Of a stretch of DNA of 64,000 nucleotides, positions 29,161 to 40,278 are shown in pieces (the stretch's first letter is position 1; each line of letters begins with the position of its first letter). Location of the stretch: NCBI RefSeq assembly GCF_003818115.1, contig NZ_RPOI01000016.1, positions 124,001 to 188,000 of the forward strand, in the 5' to 3' direction. The stretch comes from Citrobacter youngae (lineage in GTDB: Bacteria; Pseudomonadota; Gammaproteobacteria; Enterobacterales; Enterobacteriaceae). Position numbers and translations under genes: made by a program. The notes below the pieces were generated by a model that did no database searches, had not been told where the DNA came from, and was given only the letters and a program-made list of their open reading frames with translations.

Positions 29161-30174
29161 TTAACGCGGCAGCTTACCGTGGTCGCGCAGCCAGGCCGCG
29201 GTACGTTCAATCCCTGCATCCAGCGTCACAATGGGCTGATAACCCAACTCTTCCTGAGCGCGGGTAGTATCCAGCGTAAAATCAAAATTCAGCTTCGAGA
29301 CGCCGTAATGCGTCAGCTTTGGCTCTTTTGCCGATTTATTGCCCAAACGCTCCATGCTGCGGGCAATCATGTCCAGCATCGGGTAGGGAACGGAGCGGAT
29401 CCGACAATCAATATTCAGCTCGTCGATGAGCTTCTGCACAATGCTGCGCAGAGTGCGATGCTCGCCGTTGGTAATGTTGTACGCGCGACCTGAAGGCAGC
29501 TTATCGCAGGCTTGCTGACTTGCCAGCCACATCGCGTGCACTGCATTTTCGTAGTAGGTCATATCTACCAGCGCACTTCCGCCGTGCGGCAACAGGATGC
29601 TGCCATAGTGGTACATCATATGGGCCAGGCGCGGAATAAAGACCTTATCGTGTGGCCCGAACAGGCTTTGCGGACGCAATACCGTAAAACGCGTCTGCGG
29701 GTTGGCCTGCGCCAGCAACGCGATCACGTCTTCGCCAGCTGCTTTGCTGCGGGCAAATTCATTGGCGAAGCGGTGCGGACGAAAGTCCTCTTTGATATCG
29801 CGATGGTGGTGATAATCAAAATAGAGCGACGGCGAGGAGATATGAATGAAGTTACGCACGCCCCAGGCCACGGCCCACTCGCCCAGACGGCGAGTTGCGC
29901 GAACGTTAGCCAGATCGAAGGCTTCCTGAGTTCCCCACGGTGAGGTAAAACTGGAGCAGTGCCACAGCGTGTCGATGCCGGCAAGCATCACTTTTGCCTG
30001 CGAAGAAACCAGCTCGGTCAAATCGGCATGCACAAATTCTGCGCCCATTTTCTCCAGCAGCTTGCCCATCGCTTCGTTGCGACCGGTGGCTCTGACGCTG
30101 ACGCCTCTGCTGCATAAAAACTCAACCGCGTTTCGGCCTAAGCCGCTGGTGGCTCCGGTAACCAGTACCTTCAT
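29161..30174 (-). CDS. ybjS: NAD(P)-dependent epimerase/dehydratase YbjS
   Basis: 337 residues of the extended short-chain dehydrogenase fold. The N-terminal Rossmann motif is [13 protein letters not shown]. The usual YxxxK is represented around [14 protein letters not shown], so the Tyr position appears altered, which may affect catalysis. It matches E. coli YbjS and lies at the end of a leftward group with ybjT, ltaE and poxB. The substrate is unknown. Confidence 0.92.
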   Translation of the reverse strand: MKVLVTGATSGLGRNAVEFLCSRGVSVRATGRNEAMGKLLEKMGAEFVHADLTELVSSQAKVMLAGIDTLWHCSSFTSPWGTQEAFDLANVRATRRLGEWAVAWGVRNFIHISSPSLYFDYHHHRDIKEDFRPHRFANEFARSKAAGEDVIALLAQANPQTRFTVLRPQSLFGPHDKVFIPRLAHMMYHYGSILLPHGGSALVDMTYYENAVHAMWLASQQACDKLPSGRAYNITNGEHRTLRSIVQKLIDELNIDCRIRSVPYPMLDMIARSMERLGNKSAKEPKLTHYGVSKLNFDFTLDTTRAQEELGYQPIVTLDAGIERTAAWLRDHGKLPR

Positions 30175-30271
30175 ATCAATCCACTGTGTTTAAAAAACGT
30201 CGTGCGCATTCTTCCGTGAATTACGTCTGTATGCAATGGGAAACATGAAAGAATACAGTCTCTTTTTCGCA

Positions 30272-31708
30272 TTAGTCTGTGATTTGTTCTGCAAGTTTGG
30301 CAATACGCTTCGCCATCCCTCTGAAAATGAACAGGTGGGCGGGGATCATCAACAGCCAGTAGAAGAGGCCAGGCATACCGTGCGGATGCCACCAGGCGCG
30401 TACATCAATGCGTCGATGATCGCCTTTATCTTCCAGTGTGAAGCTCAGGCGACCCAATCCCGGCGCTTTCATCCCAAACAGCAGCGTCAGCTGTTTCTCC
30501 GGCTCAACGATGATGACTTTCCAGCTATCAACGGTGTCGCCAACTTGCAACAGTGGGTGTTCGGGACGACCTTTTGCCAGCTTATGGCCGACCAGCAGGT
30601 CCAACGCCGCGCGCGTCTTCCATAGAATATTGCCAAAAAAATAGCCCTCTTTGCCGCCGAGCCGGTTCACTACCTGCCACAGCGCTTTTTTGCTGGCGGA
30701 GGTTTCGACGCTAAAGCCAGCCTGTTTGGCGAAATAGCCATATTCTGGACGCCAGCGGGCAAACGCCTGCGCGTCGTAACCCCAGTCGCTGGAGTTGACC
30801 AGCTTCTCTTCTTCCTTCAACGTGCTGCGCACCGCGTCATCAAAGGCAATCAGCTTTTGCGGGATCAGCGCACGTAGTTCGGTGTCATCGGCCAGCAGGT
30901 CGTGTTTTAAGCCCTGGATCAGCGCTTTGGCCGTGGTTGGCGGCACTGACGTAATGACGTTTAAAAACCAGACCGAAATCCAGCGGGTAGGGAAGGGGAT
31001 GGGGATGAGCAGGCGATGTTTACCGCTGACCGCCATAAAATGTTCGAACTGCTCCTGATAGCTCAACACCTGCGGGCCGGCGGCTTCGAGTATGCGGTGA
31101 TGTTGTGTAGGATGTTCCAACAACGCCACCAGGTAGTACATCAAATTCTCCAGCGCGATAGGCGTGGTACGTGAGCGCACCCAGCGCGGAGGGGTGAGAA
31201 CCGGCAGGTTGTAAACCATATCGCGCATTACTTCAAAGGCAGCGGAACCTGCCCCCACGATAATGCCCGCACGCAATTCCGTCATTGGCACGCCTGATTC
31301 ACGCAGAGTATCTGCGGTTATCTGTCGCGCACGCAGATGATCGGATTGTTCATGCCGGGGAGCCTGTAATGAGCTCAGGAAAATAAGCTGTTTGACCGGT
31401 GTATTACGCAGCGCATCGCGCACGTTCATCGCCACCTGACGTTCGTGGGCGATAAAATCACCGCCTTCACCCATGCCATGGACCAGGTAATAAACCGTAT
31501 CAACGCCGGTCAGCAACGGCGTAAGGTTATCTGGCCAGTTTAAATCGACCTTATGGCAACTGACGTGGGCCAGTTGCTGCTTTTCCAGCCGTTCAATGCG
31601 GCGTGCCGCAGCCAGCACCTGATGCCCTTGCTGGCTGAGCGCCTGTACCAGATGCTGACCAATGTAACCACTGGCGCCAAGAACCAAAATCCGTTGCGGC
31701 ACGCCCAT
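30272..31708 (-). CDS. ybjT: YbjT, SDR-family NAD(P)-binding protein with DUF2867 domain
   Basis: 478 residues. Residues 1-~230 form an atypical SDR with the Rossmann motif [12 protein letters not shown]. The C-terminal ~200 residues are a DUF2867-type domain that ends in a hydrophobic segment ([19 protein letters not shown]), suggesting membrane association. The gene starts five bases after the ltaE stop, consistent with the poxB-ltaE-ybjT operon of E. coli. No biochemical role is established. Confidence 0.93.
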   Translation of the reverse strand: MGVPQRILVLGASGYIGQHLVQALSQQGHQVLAAARRIERLEKQQLAHVSCHKVDLNWPDNLTPLLTGVDTVYYLVHGMGEGGDFIAHERQVAMNVRDALRNTPVKQLIFLSSLQAPRHEQSDHLRARQITADTLRESGVPMTELRAGIIVGAGSAAFEVMRDMVYNLPVLTPPRWVRSRTTPIALENLMYYLVALLEHPTQHHRILEAAGPQVLSYQEQFEHFMAVSGKHRLLIPIPFPTRWISVWFLNVITSVPPTTAKALIQGLKHDLLADDTELRALIPQKLIAFDDAVRSTLKEEEKLVNSSDWGYDAQAFARWRPEYGYFAKQAGFSVETSASKKALWQVVNRLGGKEGYFFGNILWKTRAALDLLVGHKLAKGRPEHPLLQVGDTVDSWKVIIVEPEKQLTLLFGMKAPGLGRLSFTLEDKGDHRRIDVRAWWHPHGMPGLFYWLLMIPAHLFIFRGMAKRIAKLAEQITD

Positions 31709-31712
31709 CTCC

Positions 31713-32714
31713 TTAGCGGGTTAAAAAAGCGCGCCAGTGGGCGACGACTTCGGTAAGTTGTTCACGCGATACGTCCAGATGCATCACCAGGCGCACAATC
31801 GGCGAGGCGTTAATCAGCACGCCTTGTGCTTTCATGTATTCGCCCAGCGCGGCAGCGTGCTCTTCGCCAACGCGAACAAACAGCATGTTGGTGTCGTGGC
31901 GCATGACGTCCGCCCCTGCTTCGCGCAGTTGCTCCGCCATCCAGGCGGCGTTGTCATGGTCTTCCTGCAAACGCGCCACGTTATTTTTCAGCGCATACAG
32001 TCCGGCCGCCGCCAGAATACCCGCCTGGCGCATTCCGCCGCCGGTCATTTTGCGCCAGCGAATGGCACGCTTGATGTACTCGTGGCTGCCGACCAGCAGC
32101 GAGCCTACCGGCGTTCCCAGACCTTTGGAAAGACAAATGGTGAACGAGTCGCAGTATTGCGTGACATCTTTAAGCTCACAGCCATAGGCGACGATGGCGT
32201 TAAAAATACGCGCGCCGTCGACGTGCAGGGCAAGATTGCGCTCCCGGGTGAATTCCCAGGCCTCTTTCAGATACTCGCGTGGCAGCACTTTGCCGTTATG
32301 CGTGTTTTCCAGGCTGAGCAGACGGGTGCGGGCAAAATGGATATCGTCTGCTTTGATTTTTGCTGCAACTTTGTCCAGCGGCAGGGAGCCATCCGGAGCG
32401 GCATCAATGGGTTGCGGTTGAATGCTACCAAGCACCGCTGCGCCACCCGCTTCGTAGAGATAGTTATGCGCGCCCTGACCGGCGATATACTCTTCGCCGC
32501 GCTGACAATGGCTGAGCAGGGCCACCAGGTTCGCCTGAGTGCCGGTAGGTAAGAAAATTGCGGCTTCTTTGCCAGAAAGCTCGGCTGCGTATTGCTGGAG
32601 GGCATTAACGGTAGGGTCATCACCGTAGACGTCGTCCCCGACCGGGGCGGCCATCATCTCTTCGAGCATGGCGCGACTGGGTCGGGTGACGGTATCACTG
32701 CGTAAATCAATCAT
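31713..32714 (-). CDS. ltaE: low-specificity L-threonine aldolase
   Basis: 333 residues, standard LtaE length. It is a PLP-dependent fold-type I enzyme; the pyridoxal lysine lies in the segment [15 protein letters not shown], and the cofactor Asp in [12 protein letters not shown]. It splits L-threonine or L-allo-threonine into glycine and acetaldehyde. It lies between poxB and ybjT, and an ERIC element separates it from poxB, which may affect their shared transcript. Confidence 0.96.
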   Translation of the reverse strand: MIDLRSDTVTRPSRAMLEEMMAAPVGDDVYGDDPTVNALQQYAAELSGKEAAIFLPTGTQANLVALLSHCQRGEEYIAGQGAHNYLYEAGGAAVLGSIQPQPIDAAPDGSLPLDKVAAKIKADDIHFARTRLLSLENTHNGKVLPREYLKEAWEFTRERNLALHVDGARIFNAIVAYGCELKDVTQYCDSFTICLSKGLGTPVGSLLVGSHEYIKRAIRWRKMTGGGMRQAGILAAAGLYALKNNVARLQEDHDNAAWMAEQLREAGADVMRHDTNMLFVRVGEEHAAALGEYMKAQGVLINASPIVRLVMHLDVSREQLTEVVAHWRAFLTR

Positions 32715-32725
32715 GGTATCTCCTT

Positions 32726-32852
32726 ATTACACTTCATCCTTCAAGCTGCCTCGGCGTTGGCCTCACCCTCAAACCCCAGTCACATAGTATTCCTATGCTC
32801 CTGGGGATTTTCGGGCTTGCCGCCTTGATGCATCATGAATGATTTTGTGTGT
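32726..32852. repeat. ERIC element 2 (about 127 bp)
   Basis: The core ACCCCAGTCACATAG...GCTCCTGGGGATT and the outer arms match the other ERIC copies in the window. The element sits in the short poxB-ltaE gap, so it would be transcribed if these genes form an operon. Its arms are less perfectly complementary than in copies 1 and 3. Confidence 0.88.
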
Positions 32853-32869
32853 GGTTTAATAAGGATGTT

Positions 32870-34588
32870 TTACCTGAGCCAGTTAGTTTTCGCCAGTTCG
32901 ATCACTTCATCACCGCGTCCGCTGATGATTGCGCGCAGCATATACAGGCTAAAACCTTTGGCTTGTTCGAGCTTGATCTGCGGCGGGATTGCCAGCTCTT
33001 CTTTCGCCACAACGACATCGACCAGAACCGGACCATCGATTGACATGGCGCGTTGCAGCGCCTCATCAACCTCTAAGGATTTCTCCACGCGAATGCCCGT
33101 GATGCCACAGGCCTCGGCAATCCGCGCGAAATTCGTGTCGTGCAGTTCGGTGCCGTCGGTCAGATAACCGCCAGCCTTCATCTCCATCGCCACAAATCCC
33201 AGCACGCTGTTGTTGAAGACAATAATCTTCACCGGTAACTTCATTTGCACAACCGACAGAAAATCGCCCATCAGCATGCTAAAGCCGCCGTCACCGCACA
33301 TGGCGACGACCTGGCGTCCCGGTTCGGTCGCTTGTGCGCCGAGCGCCTGCGGCATGGCATTGGCCATCGACCCATGGTTAAAGGATCCAATCAGGCGGCG
33401 TTTGCCGTTCATTTTCAGATAGCGTGCCGCCCAAACCGTTGGCGTGCCCACGTCGCAGGTGAAGATGGCGTCGTCAGCGGCAAAGTGGCTGATTTGCTGT
33501 GCCAGATACTGCGGGTGAATGGCTTTATCACTGGGTTTGGCTAAATCATCCAGCCCTTTACGCGCCTCGCGATAGTGTTCCAGCGCTTTATCCAGGAACT
33601 GTCGCTCGGTTTTTTCTTCCACCAACGGTAGCAGGGCGCGGAGGGTGGATTTAATATCGCCTACCAGCGCCATATCCACTTTGCTGTGTGCGCCAATGCT
33701 TGCGGGATTGATATCAATCTGAATAATTTTGGCATCAGAGGGGTAGAACGGGCGATAGGGGAACTGGGTGCCGAGCAAAACCAGCGTGTCGGCATTCATC
33801 ATGGTATGGAAGCCGGATGAAAAGCCAATTAACCCGGTCATACCCACGTCGTACGGGTTGTCGTACTCAACATGCTCTTTCCCACGCAGAGCGTGAACAA
33901 TCGGGGCTTTGATTTTAGCCGCAAACTCAACCAGTTCTTTATGCGCACCGGCGCAGCCGCTGCCGCACATCAGGGCGATATTGCTGGAGTAGCGCAGCAG
34001 TTGCGCCAGTTTTCTCAGCTCTTCTTCTTCCGGGGTAACTACCGGGAGCGGCGCATGATACCAGTGCGTGGTGGCGCTTTCAGGGGCGGGCTTCAGCGCC
34101 ACGTCGCCGGGTAATACCACCACGGAGACGCCACGGTTGAGCACCGCTTTACGCATAGCTATAGCCAGCACCTGGGGGATCTGCTCAGGGCTGGAAACCA
34201 GCTCGCAATAGTGGCTACATTCGCGGAACAACTCCTGCGGGTGGGTCTCCTGAAAATAACCACTGCCTATCTCACTGGAGGGAATATGCGCGGCAATCGC
34301 CAGCACCGGGACATGGTTGCGGTGGCAATCAAACAGGCCGTTAATCAGGTGCAGGTTTCCCGGTCCGCATGAGCCGGCACAGACGGCCAGCTCACCGGTC
34401 AGTTGGGCTTCTGCGCCTGCGGCAAAAGCGGCAACCTCTTCATGGCGGGTTGGCATCCAGTCAATCGTGCCCATACGATTCAGACTGTCACTAAGGCCAT
34501 TGAGCGAGTCTCCCGTCACACCCCAAATACGTTTAACGCCAGCTTGTTCGAGTGTTTTAGCAATAAAAGCGGCAACCGTTTGTTTCAT
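32870..34588 (-). CDS. poxB: pyruvate oxidase (ubiquinone-dependent)
   Basis: 572 residues, E. coli PoxB length. The thiamine-diphosphate motif [17 protein letters not shown]...NN is intact, as are the N-terminal catalytic Glu (RHEEVAAF) and the FAD domain. The extreme C-terminus is the amphipathic lipid-activated membrane-binding segment ([18 protein letters not shown]). It oxidises pyruvate to acetate and CO2 and passes electrons to ubiquinone. RpoS control is known in E. coli. Confidence 0.97.
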   Translation of the reverse strand: MKQTVAAFIAKTLEQAGVKRIWGVTGDSLNGLSDSLNRMGTIDWMPTRHEEVAAFAAGAEAQLTGELAVCAGSCGPGNLHLINGLFDCHRNHVPVLAIAAHIPSSEIGSGYFQETHPQELFRECSHYCELVSSPEQIPQVLAIAMRKAVLNRGVSVVVLPGDVALKPAPESATTHWYHAPLPVVTPEEEELRKLAQLLRYSSNIALMCGSGCAGAHKELVEFAAKIKAPIVHALRGKEHVEYDNPYDVGMTGLIGFSSGFHTMMNADTLVLLGTQFPYRPFYPSDAKIIQIDINPASIGAHSKVDMALVGDIKSTLRALLPLVEEKTERQFLDKALEHYREARKGLDDLAKPSDKAIHPQYLAQQISHFAADDAIFTCDVGTPTVWAARYLKMNGKRRLIGSFNHGSMANAMPQALGAQATEPGRQVVAMCGDGGFSMLMGDFLSVVQMKLPVKIIVFNNSVLGFVAMEMKAGGYLTDGTELHDTNFARIAEACGITGIRVEKSLEVDEALQRAMSIDGPVLVDVVVAKEELAIPPQIKLEQAKGFSLYMLRAIISGRGDEVIELAKTNWLR

Positions 34589-34741
34589 GGTTTTCCTTCT
34601 CCTCTAATGTGATACCGGTTACAAGTTTAGATGAAGATAATCGTTATGCTTCTCATTACCCCTTATTTCCGGCAGGTTTCATTTAATCTGTATTAAGCGT
34701 AGTTTGTTAATTGCACATGGTGAAACAAGGAATAAATTCAA

Positions 34742-35176
34742 ATGGTTATAAAACTATTAAATACAGTTAACCGGGTACTGGCTCACGAAGATTTTGGCAA
34801 GTTTTTGTTACGCCTTGCTGTCGGTGGACTGATGCTGTTTCATGGGCTGCATAAACTGTTCGCGGGTATTGATGGCATCAGCGGCATGCTGATAGCGAAA
34901 GGTTTCCCGGGCTTTATTGCGTACGGCGTTCTGCTGGGAGAGGTTGTAGCGCCGTGTCTGATTATTCTTGGGATCCTGACACGCCCGGCGGCATTAGGGC
35001 TGGCGTTTACGATGGTTGTGGCATGGCTGATGGTCGGGATGGGCGAAACCTGGACACTGGATAAAACCGGTGCATGGGCGATTGAAAGTCTGGTGTACTT
35101 TTTTGTTGGCGCGATGGCGGTGGCGTTCCTGGGCGCGGGAAAATATGCCCTGGGCGGCAATTCAGCCTGGCGGTGA
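34742..35176 (+). CDS. DoxX family inner-membrane protein
   Basis: 144 residues with four predicted membrane helices and the DoxX/DoxD signature around LLRLAVGGLMLFHGLHKLF. Members are linked to thiol or oxidative stress and respiratory redox, but this one has no assigned role. K-12 has no gene at this position between poxB and hcr as I recall, so it is an accessory gene of the lineage. The start ATG at 34742 follows AAGGAATAAA. A REP pair follows it. Confidence 0.85.
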   Translation: MVIKLLNTVNRVLAHEDFGKFLLRLAVGGLMLFHGLHKLFAGIDGISGMLIAKGFPGFIAYGVLLGEVVAPCLIILGILTRPAALGLAFTMVVAWLMVGMGETWTLDKTGAWAIESLVYFFVGAMAVAFLGAGKYALGGNSAWR

Positions 35177-35181
35177 TAAAT

Positions 35182-35256
35182 GACCGGATGACGGTATTAA
35201 TACTCCGTCCGGCCTACAACGGTTCTTGTAGGCCGGATAAGTATGCCATCCGGCAA
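35182..35256. repeat. REP pair between doxX and hcr
   Basis: GACCGGATGACGG...CCGTCCGGCCTAC and TGTAGGCCGGATAAG...CATCCGGCAATG are two inverted REP units between convergent genes. Confidence 0.88.
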
Positions 35257-35263
35257 TGACTCT

Positions 35264-36232
35264 TTACGCAAGTACCAGATCACCCTGCGGATGACAGGAA
35301 CAAGCCAGAACGTAACCTTCCGCAATTTCCGCATCGGTCAGCGTCATGGTGCTGCTGACCGTGTAGTTACCGTCAACCACTTTGGTTTTGCAGCAGCCGC
35401 AAACGCCTGCACGGCATGCGGCAACGACCGGAACCTTGTTGCTTTCCAGTGCTTCCAGTAGCGTCGTGCCCACCGGCGCATAGAACTCTTGTGCGGGTTG
35501 CAGCTTGGTGAATTTCAGACCACTGGTGGCGGCTTCGGCAACAGGTGTGAAGAACTGCTCTTTAAAGAAGCGTGTTACGCCAAGCGCTTTCACTTCTTTT
35601 TCGACCAGATCCATATACGGTGCCGGGCCACAGGTCATCACGGTACGCGAGGTCAGATCCGGGACGTTCTTCAGCAGTTCGGTGGTCAGTCGGCCGGAAA
35701 CAAAACCCTGAGTGGCATTGTTTTCAGCGACTAATGTCACCGGATATTCACGCCATTCATCGGCAAAGATGACATCTTCTGGCGAGCGAACGTTGAAAAT
35801 CACCTTCACGTCGGCTTGTGGACGGTACTTCGCCAACCAGCGACGCATCGACATGATTGGCGTTACGCCACAGCCGGCAGCCAGCATCAGGAACTTGTCT
35901 TCTGCTTTATCTTCACAGGTAAATTCACCCATGGCATCGGACAGCCAGATGTAGTCGCCGCGCTTCACGTCACGGGTCAGCCACTGCGAACCTGCACCCT
36001 CGTCAATGCGGCGGATGGTCAGCGTAATGTATTCGCTAACGCCCGGCGTTGAAGAAATGGTGTAAGCACGCAGCGTGTCCGCTGAATTACGTACGCTGAC
36101 CAGTGCATACTGCCCGGCGCGGTACGGATAATAGTCGTGGCACAGCAACGAAATTGTCCATACATCCGGCGTTTCCTGATGGATGTGATGAACCTGCATC
36201 CGCCATGGGCACTGATGAGTTGGCATTGTCAT
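35264..36232 (-). CDS. hcr: NADH oxidoreductase Hcr
   Basis: 322 residues, the E. coli Hcr length. The N-terminal FAD domain (RAYTISS), the NAD domain (GCGVTPIMSM) and a C-terminal plant-type [2Fe-2S] ferredoxin domain (CRAGVCGCCKTK...C) are in the expected order. It feeds electrons from NADH to Hcp. It starts 10 bases after the hcp stop, so hcp and hcr are one operon. Confidence 0.96.
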   Translation of the reverse strand: MTMPTHQCPWRMQVHHIHQETPDVWTISLLCHDYYPYRAGQYALVSVRNSADTLRAYTISSTPGVSEYITLTIRRIDEGAGSQWLTRDVKRGDYIWLSDAMGEFTCEDKAEDKFLMLAAGCGVTPIMSMRRWLAKYRPQADVKVIFNVRSPEDVIFADEWREYPVTLVAENNATQGFVSGRLTTELLKNVPDLTSRTVMTCGPAPYMDLVEKEVKALGVTRFFKEQFFTPVAEAATSGLKFTKLQPAQEFYAPVGTTLLEALESNKVPVVAACRAGVCGCCKTKVVDGNYTVSSTMTLTDAEIAEGYVLACSCHPQGDLVLA

Positions 36233-36242
36233 TCTTTACTCC

Positions 36243-37895
36243 TTACGCGCTCAGCAGTTGCTTCATGTCTTCTTCAACGGTGGTCACGGAACGCAGACCA
36301 AATTTCTCGTTGAGAACTGCCAGCAGATCCGGTGTGAAGAAGCCAGGCGCAGTCGGGCCAGTGACGATGTTTTTCACGCCCAGCGACAGCAGGGTCAGCA
36401 GAATAACAATCGCTTTCTGTTCGAACCATGAGAGCACCAGAGACAGCGGCAGATCGTTCACGCCACAACCCAGTTTCTCCGCCAGCGTGACCGCCAGGAT
36501 AATGGCAGAGTAGGCATCGTTACACTGACCGGCATCGACCAGACGCGGCAGACCTTCGATATCGCCGAATTCCAGTTTGTTGAAACGGTATTTACCACAG
36601 GCCAGAGTCAGGATCAGGCAGTCATCCGGTACGCTGGTGGCGAAATCGGTGAAGTAGTTACGTTCACCACGTGCGCCGTCGCAGCCGCCAACCAGGAAGA
36701 TGTGACGCAGTTTTTCACGGCTCACCAGGTCAATCAGGGTATCAGCTGCACCCAGCAGCGTCTGACGACCGAAACCTACGGTGATCAGATGAGGAATTTC
36801 GCTGTACGGGAAGCCAGCCATCTGCTGCGCCTGAGCAATAACCGGACCGAAGTCATCACCTTCGAGGTGGCTCACACCCGGCCAACCGACGATGCTACGG
36901 GTCCAGATGCGGTCATCATATGCGCCAACGGTTGGGTCGATGATGCAGTTAGAGGTCATCACGATTGGGCCAGGGAAACGGGCGAATTCCACCTGCTGGT
37001 TCTGCCAGCCGCTGCCGTAGTTACCGATCAGATGTTTGAACTTACGTAGCTCAGGGTAGCCGTGTGCTGGCAGCATTTCACCGTGGGTATAGACGTTAAC
37101 GCCGGTGCCTTCAGTCTGCTCAAGCAGGTTGTAGAGATCTTTTAGATCGTGGCCGGAGATCAGAATGCACTTCCCTTCGGTTGCTTTTACGTTGACCTGA
37201 GTTGGGGTCGGGTGACCGTATTTCGTGGTTTCACCGGCGTCCAGAATGCTCATCACTTTAAAGTTCATCTGGCCGATTTCCATTGAACACTCCAGCAGAG
37301 CATTCATATCGGAAGGCCAGGTACCCAGCCACGCCATGATTTTGTGGTACTGAGCGTAGATATCGTTGTCGTACTGGCCGAGAACGTGTGCGTGCTCCAT
37401 GTAAGCTGCCGCACCTTTCAGACCGTACAGACACAGCAGACGCAGGCCGAGGATATTCTCGCCGATGGTCGCTTTGTCTTTGTTCGGAGTAAATTCAGCG
37501 GCCTGACGTTGCAGGTCGCCCAGATCGTCGCTGACCAGTTGCAGGTCGGCCATCGGGTTTTCAACAGTGGCGTTAGCATCAATGTTCAGGCATTGCGCTT
37601 TCAGTGCATCGCGCATGGCGATAGCTTCACGAGCATAGCCAACAATACGCGGGGAATCGAAGTTCACGTTGGTCAGCGTGGAGAAGAATGCACGCGGCGC
37701 AAAGTTATCAACCTCATGGTCGATGATGCCGTATTCACGTGCTTTAACAGCCCATGCAGACAGACCTTGTAGGGCAGCAATCAGCAGATCCTGCAGATCG
37801 GAGGTTTCAGCCGTTTTACCGCACATACCCTGCGCGTAAGAGCAGCCGTTTCCTGCCGGAGTACGGATGGTTTGTTCACATTGCACACAAAACAT
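36243..37895 (-). CDS. hcp: hydroxylamine/NO reductase, hybrid-cluster protein
   Basis: 550 residues from the ATG at 37895; a GTG two codons upstream opens the frame but is unlikely. Cys3, Cys6, Cys18 and Cys25 bind the N-terminal Fe-S cluster in the spacing typical of enterobacterial (class II) Hcp. The hybrid 4Fe-2S-2O cluster ligands lie in later segments such as LACGKYRF and [11 protein letters not shown]. It acts as a high-affinity NO reductase under anaerobic nitrosative stress. It is upstream of its reductase hcr and controlled by FNR and NsrR in E. coli. Confidence 0.97.
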   Translation of the reverse strand: MFCVQCEQTIRTPAGNGCSYAQGMCGKTAETSDLQDLLIAALQGLSAWAVKAREYGIIDHEVDNFAPRAFFSTLTNVNFDSPRIVGYAREAIAMRDALKAQCLNIDANATVENPMADLQLVSDDLGDLQRQAAEFTPNKDKATIGENILGLRLLCLYGLKGAAAYMEHAHVLGQYDNDIYAQYHKIMAWLGTWPSDMNALLECSMEIGQMNFKVMSILDAGETTKYGHPTPTQVNVKATEGKCILISGHDLKDLYNLLEQTEGTGVNVYTHGEMLPAHGYPELRKFKHLIGNYGSGWQNQQVEFARFPGPIVMTSNCIIDPTVGAYDDRIWTRSIVGWPGVSHLEGDDFGPVIAQAQQMAGFPYSEIPHLITVGFGRQTLLGAADTLIDLVSREKLRHIFLVGGCDGARGERNYFTDFATSVPDDCLILTLACGKYRFNKLEFGDIEGLPRLVDAGQCNDAYSAIILAVTLAEKLGCGVNDLPLSLVLSWFEQKAIVILLTLLSLGVKNIVTGPTAPGFFTPDLLAVLNEKFGLRSVTTVEEDMKQLLSA

Positions 37896-37918
37896 GGTCA
37901 CACCTTTTAAAGTTATAT

Positions 37919-37932
37919 TTGATATACATGTT
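37919..37932. promoter_or_regulatory. candidate FNR-like site upstream of hcp
   Basis: TTGATATACATGTT matches the FNR consensus TTGATnnnnATCAA well in the left half and partly in the right. It lies 24-37 bases upstream of hcp. The surrounding AT-rich palindromic stretch could also hold an NsrR site. Confidence 0.35.
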
Positions 37933-38050
37933 TAAGGTTATGCCTGCGCGCGAAGGGATTAAAGGGATTTCTGCTACAACTTGCAGGGAGATTGATTTAG
38001 CGCAATTTTGGCGGTAGCTGACTACCGCCAGAGAGGTATTTGTCTGTGTA

Positions 38051-38950
38051 TCAGGCGGAGAAAAAGGCCATCAACAGTGGCACTAACAGACTCAGAATAA
38101 AGCCGTGCACAATGGCTGCGGGAACCATCTCCAGACCGCCACTGCGTTGTAACACGGGCAGCGTGAAATCCATTGACGTCGCCCCGCAAAGACCCAATGC
38201 GGTTGAACGGCTGCGAACCACCAGTCCAGGGATCAGCATAATGGCAATCAACTCACGCGCCAGGTCGTTAAAGAAGGCGGCGCTGCCAATGACTGGACCG
38301 AATGATTCGGTCAACAGAATGCCTGACAGGGAATACCAGCCAAAACCCGATGCCATCGCCAGTGCTGTTTTCAACGGCAGGCCGAGGATCAGCGCATTGA
38401 TGACGCCGCCCAGCAGAGAACTGGCCACCACGACCACGGCAACAATCATGCCCCGACGGTTCAGTACAATCTGCTTTAATGTCATACCGCTGTTTCGCAG
38501 TTGGATCCCGACCAGGAATAATAAAAAGATCAGCGTATATTCGCTGGCTTCGGTCGCGTGCTGCAACATCGACAATCCGCTAAGACCCAACAGAAAACCC
38601 AGCACCACGACGCCGCAAAGCTGTAGCGACTCAAGCGCCATCGCGATCCGGGAGGGGAGCTTCTCTTGCTGGTGGCTGTGTCGCCAGGGGAGTGAGCGCT
38701 CCAGCCACAGCAGCGCTGCGATATTACACAGCAGAATGACCGTCACACTAACGGCAGAATAATAAAGAATGGATAACAGATTACTGGCGAGATTATCCAG
38801 AAACGCCAGACTGATCCCCATAAAAAAGAGAATAAGGTAGACGATCCAACTCAACAGCCGATTGATAAGTTTTAATGCGGCTCTGTGTCGAAGCGGAATG
38901 AGGTAACCCACAATAAGGGGTACCAGAATGATTAACAGCCCTGAGAACAT
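38051..38950 (-). CDS. lysO: L-lysine exporter LysO (YbjE)
   Basis: 299 residues from the ATG at 38950, the E. coli length; 13 further in-frame residues upstream are not expected. It is an integral membrane protein of about eight helices with the LysO family segments SGFGWYSLSGILLTE and NDLARELIAIMLIPGL. It exports lysine and toxic analogues such as thialysine. Its right flank is an ERIC element that separates it from aqpZ. Confidence 0.93.
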   Translation of the reverse strand: MFSGLLIILVPLIVGYLIPLRHRAALKLINRLLSWIVYLILFFMGISLAFLDNLASNLLSILYYSAVSVTVILLCNIAALLWLERSLPWRHSHQQEKLPSRIAMALESLQLCGVVVLGFLLGLSGLSMLQHATEASEYTLIFLLFLVGIQLRNSGMTLKQIVLNRRGMIVAVVVVASSLLGGVINALILGLPLKTALAMASGFGWYSLSGILLTESFGPVIGSAAFFNDLARELIAIMLIPGLVVRSRSTALGLCGATSMDFTLPVLQRSGGLEMVPAAIVHGFILSLLVPLLMAFFSA

Positions 38951-38992
38951 GAAACCCCGATCCTTGCTGAGAAGTAAGACGAAATGCACAAC

Positions 38993-39119
38993 TATAACCT
39001 AAATAATTCAAGTTGCAGGAAGGCGGCAAGGGAGTGAATCCCCGGGAGCGTACATAAGTACGTAGCTGGGGGGAGCGAGCGCAGTCAACACATCTGCAAC
39101 TTGAAGTATGACGGATATA
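38993..39119. repeat. ERIC element 3 (127 bp)
   Basis: A 127-base imperfect palindrome runs from TATAACC to GGATATA, with arms AATTCAAGTTGCAG and CTGCAACTTGAAGT and core GGGAGTGAATCCCCGGGAGC. It is inverted relative to copies 1 and 2. Confidence 0.92.
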
Positions 39120-39182
39120 CACACTACTGAAAGCAAAGAGGGGAGTAAAGTTGCAAATAAAAGGAAATATAGCGAGGAAAAA

Positions 39183-39207
39183 AAGGCCTGACAATTCATC
39201 AGGCCTT
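39183..39207 (-). terminator. aqpZ terminator
   Basis: The stem AAGGCCTGA / TCAGGCCTT lies just downstream of aqpZ, with a T run on the leftward transcript (complement of AAAAAA). Confidence 0.8.
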
Positions 39208-39218
39208 GTTGTTAGCGA

Positions 39219-39914
39219 TTAATCGCGTTTTTCCAGCAGGGTGCGGTAAATAAGACCGCCGACGATCCCGCCGATAATCGGCATAACCCAGAATAACCAA
39301 AGCTGTTGTAATGCCCAGCCACCCTGGAAGATAGCAACCGCAGTACTACGAGCGGGGTTTACGGATGTATTGGTGACCGGGATACTGATCAGGTGGATCA
39401 ACGTTAATGCAAGACCGATGGCAATTGGCGCAAAACCTGCCGGAGCATGTTTATCGGTCGCACCGTGGATCACTAATAAGAAACCTGCGGTCAGGACGAT
39501 TTCAATTACGATGGCAGAAAGCATGGAATACCCGCCAGGTGAATGCTCACCGTAACCGTTTGAGGCGAAGCCACTGGCTGCTGCATCAAAACCGGCTTTG
39601 CCGCTGGCAATAAGATAAAGTACTGCTGCTGCTACAATGCCGCCCACAACCTGAGCAATAACATAACCAATAACGTCTTTCGCCGGGAAGCGACCACCAG
39701 CCCATAAACCGAATGTCACTGCTGGGTTAAAATGGCCACCTGAAATATGACCCACAGCGAATGCCATGGTTAATACTGTCAGACCAAAGGCCAGGGCGAC
39801 ACCGGCAAACCCAATACCTAACTCCGGGAAAGCCGCGGCCAGAACGGCACTACCACACCCGCCAAAAACAAGCCAAAACGTGCCGAAGAATTCGGCTGCT
39901 AATTTCCTGAACAT
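39219..39914 (-). CDS. aqpZ: aquaporin Z
   Basis: 231 residues from the ATG at 39914, equal to E. coli AqpZ; an in-frame upstream extension is ignored. Six helices and both NPA motifs are present: [10 protein letters not shown] and [10 protein letters not shown]. The ar/R selectivity residues of a water channel (His in LIHLIS, Arg after NPA) are intact. It lets water cross the inner membrane. Confidence 0.97.
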   Translation of the reverse strand: MFRKLAAEFFGTFWLVFGGCGSAVLAAAFPELGIGFAGVALAFGLTVLTMAFAVGHISGGHFNPAVTFGLWAGGRFPAKDVIGYVIAQVVGGIVAAAVLYLIASGKAGFDAAASGFASNGYGEHSPGGYSMLSAIVIEIVLTAGFLLVIHGATDKHAPAGFAPIAIGLALTLIHLISIPVTNTSVNPARSTAVAIFQGGWALQQLWLFWVMPIIGGIVGGLIYRTLLEKRD

Positions 39915-40278
39915 AACCACCTCAATTAAAAGTTCCGGGTTAGTTTTTCTATCCCGGTATTTCATCGCTAAAAGGGACGATGATTAAAACGCGCTTATTC
40001 TAGAAAAAAATCTCATCCCTTCGCCACTTAAATTAATAAAAAAATTTGATTTAAGGCAATGTGATGCGAATCCTTTTTGGAGTTCAGGTGAATAAAGCAT
40101 AGTTCAGTTATCAGAAGTCTGATGATTGACGTCTGAAATTATATTCAAAAGTAATTTTTAAAGAGAATATTCTTAACTCTTTCGATTTATCTGCGGATGA
40201 TATCGGGTGTTCTGAGCGCCCGCTTACCGTTATACTCCTGATAACTTGAAGGAAAAAGTGAGCATTTCCGGAGGCTAT
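39915..40278. other. aqpZ-ybjD divergent promoter region
   Basis: About 360 AT-rich bases must contain the promoters of the divergent aqpZ and ybjD. I see no confident operator, repeat or small gene. Confidence 0.4.
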
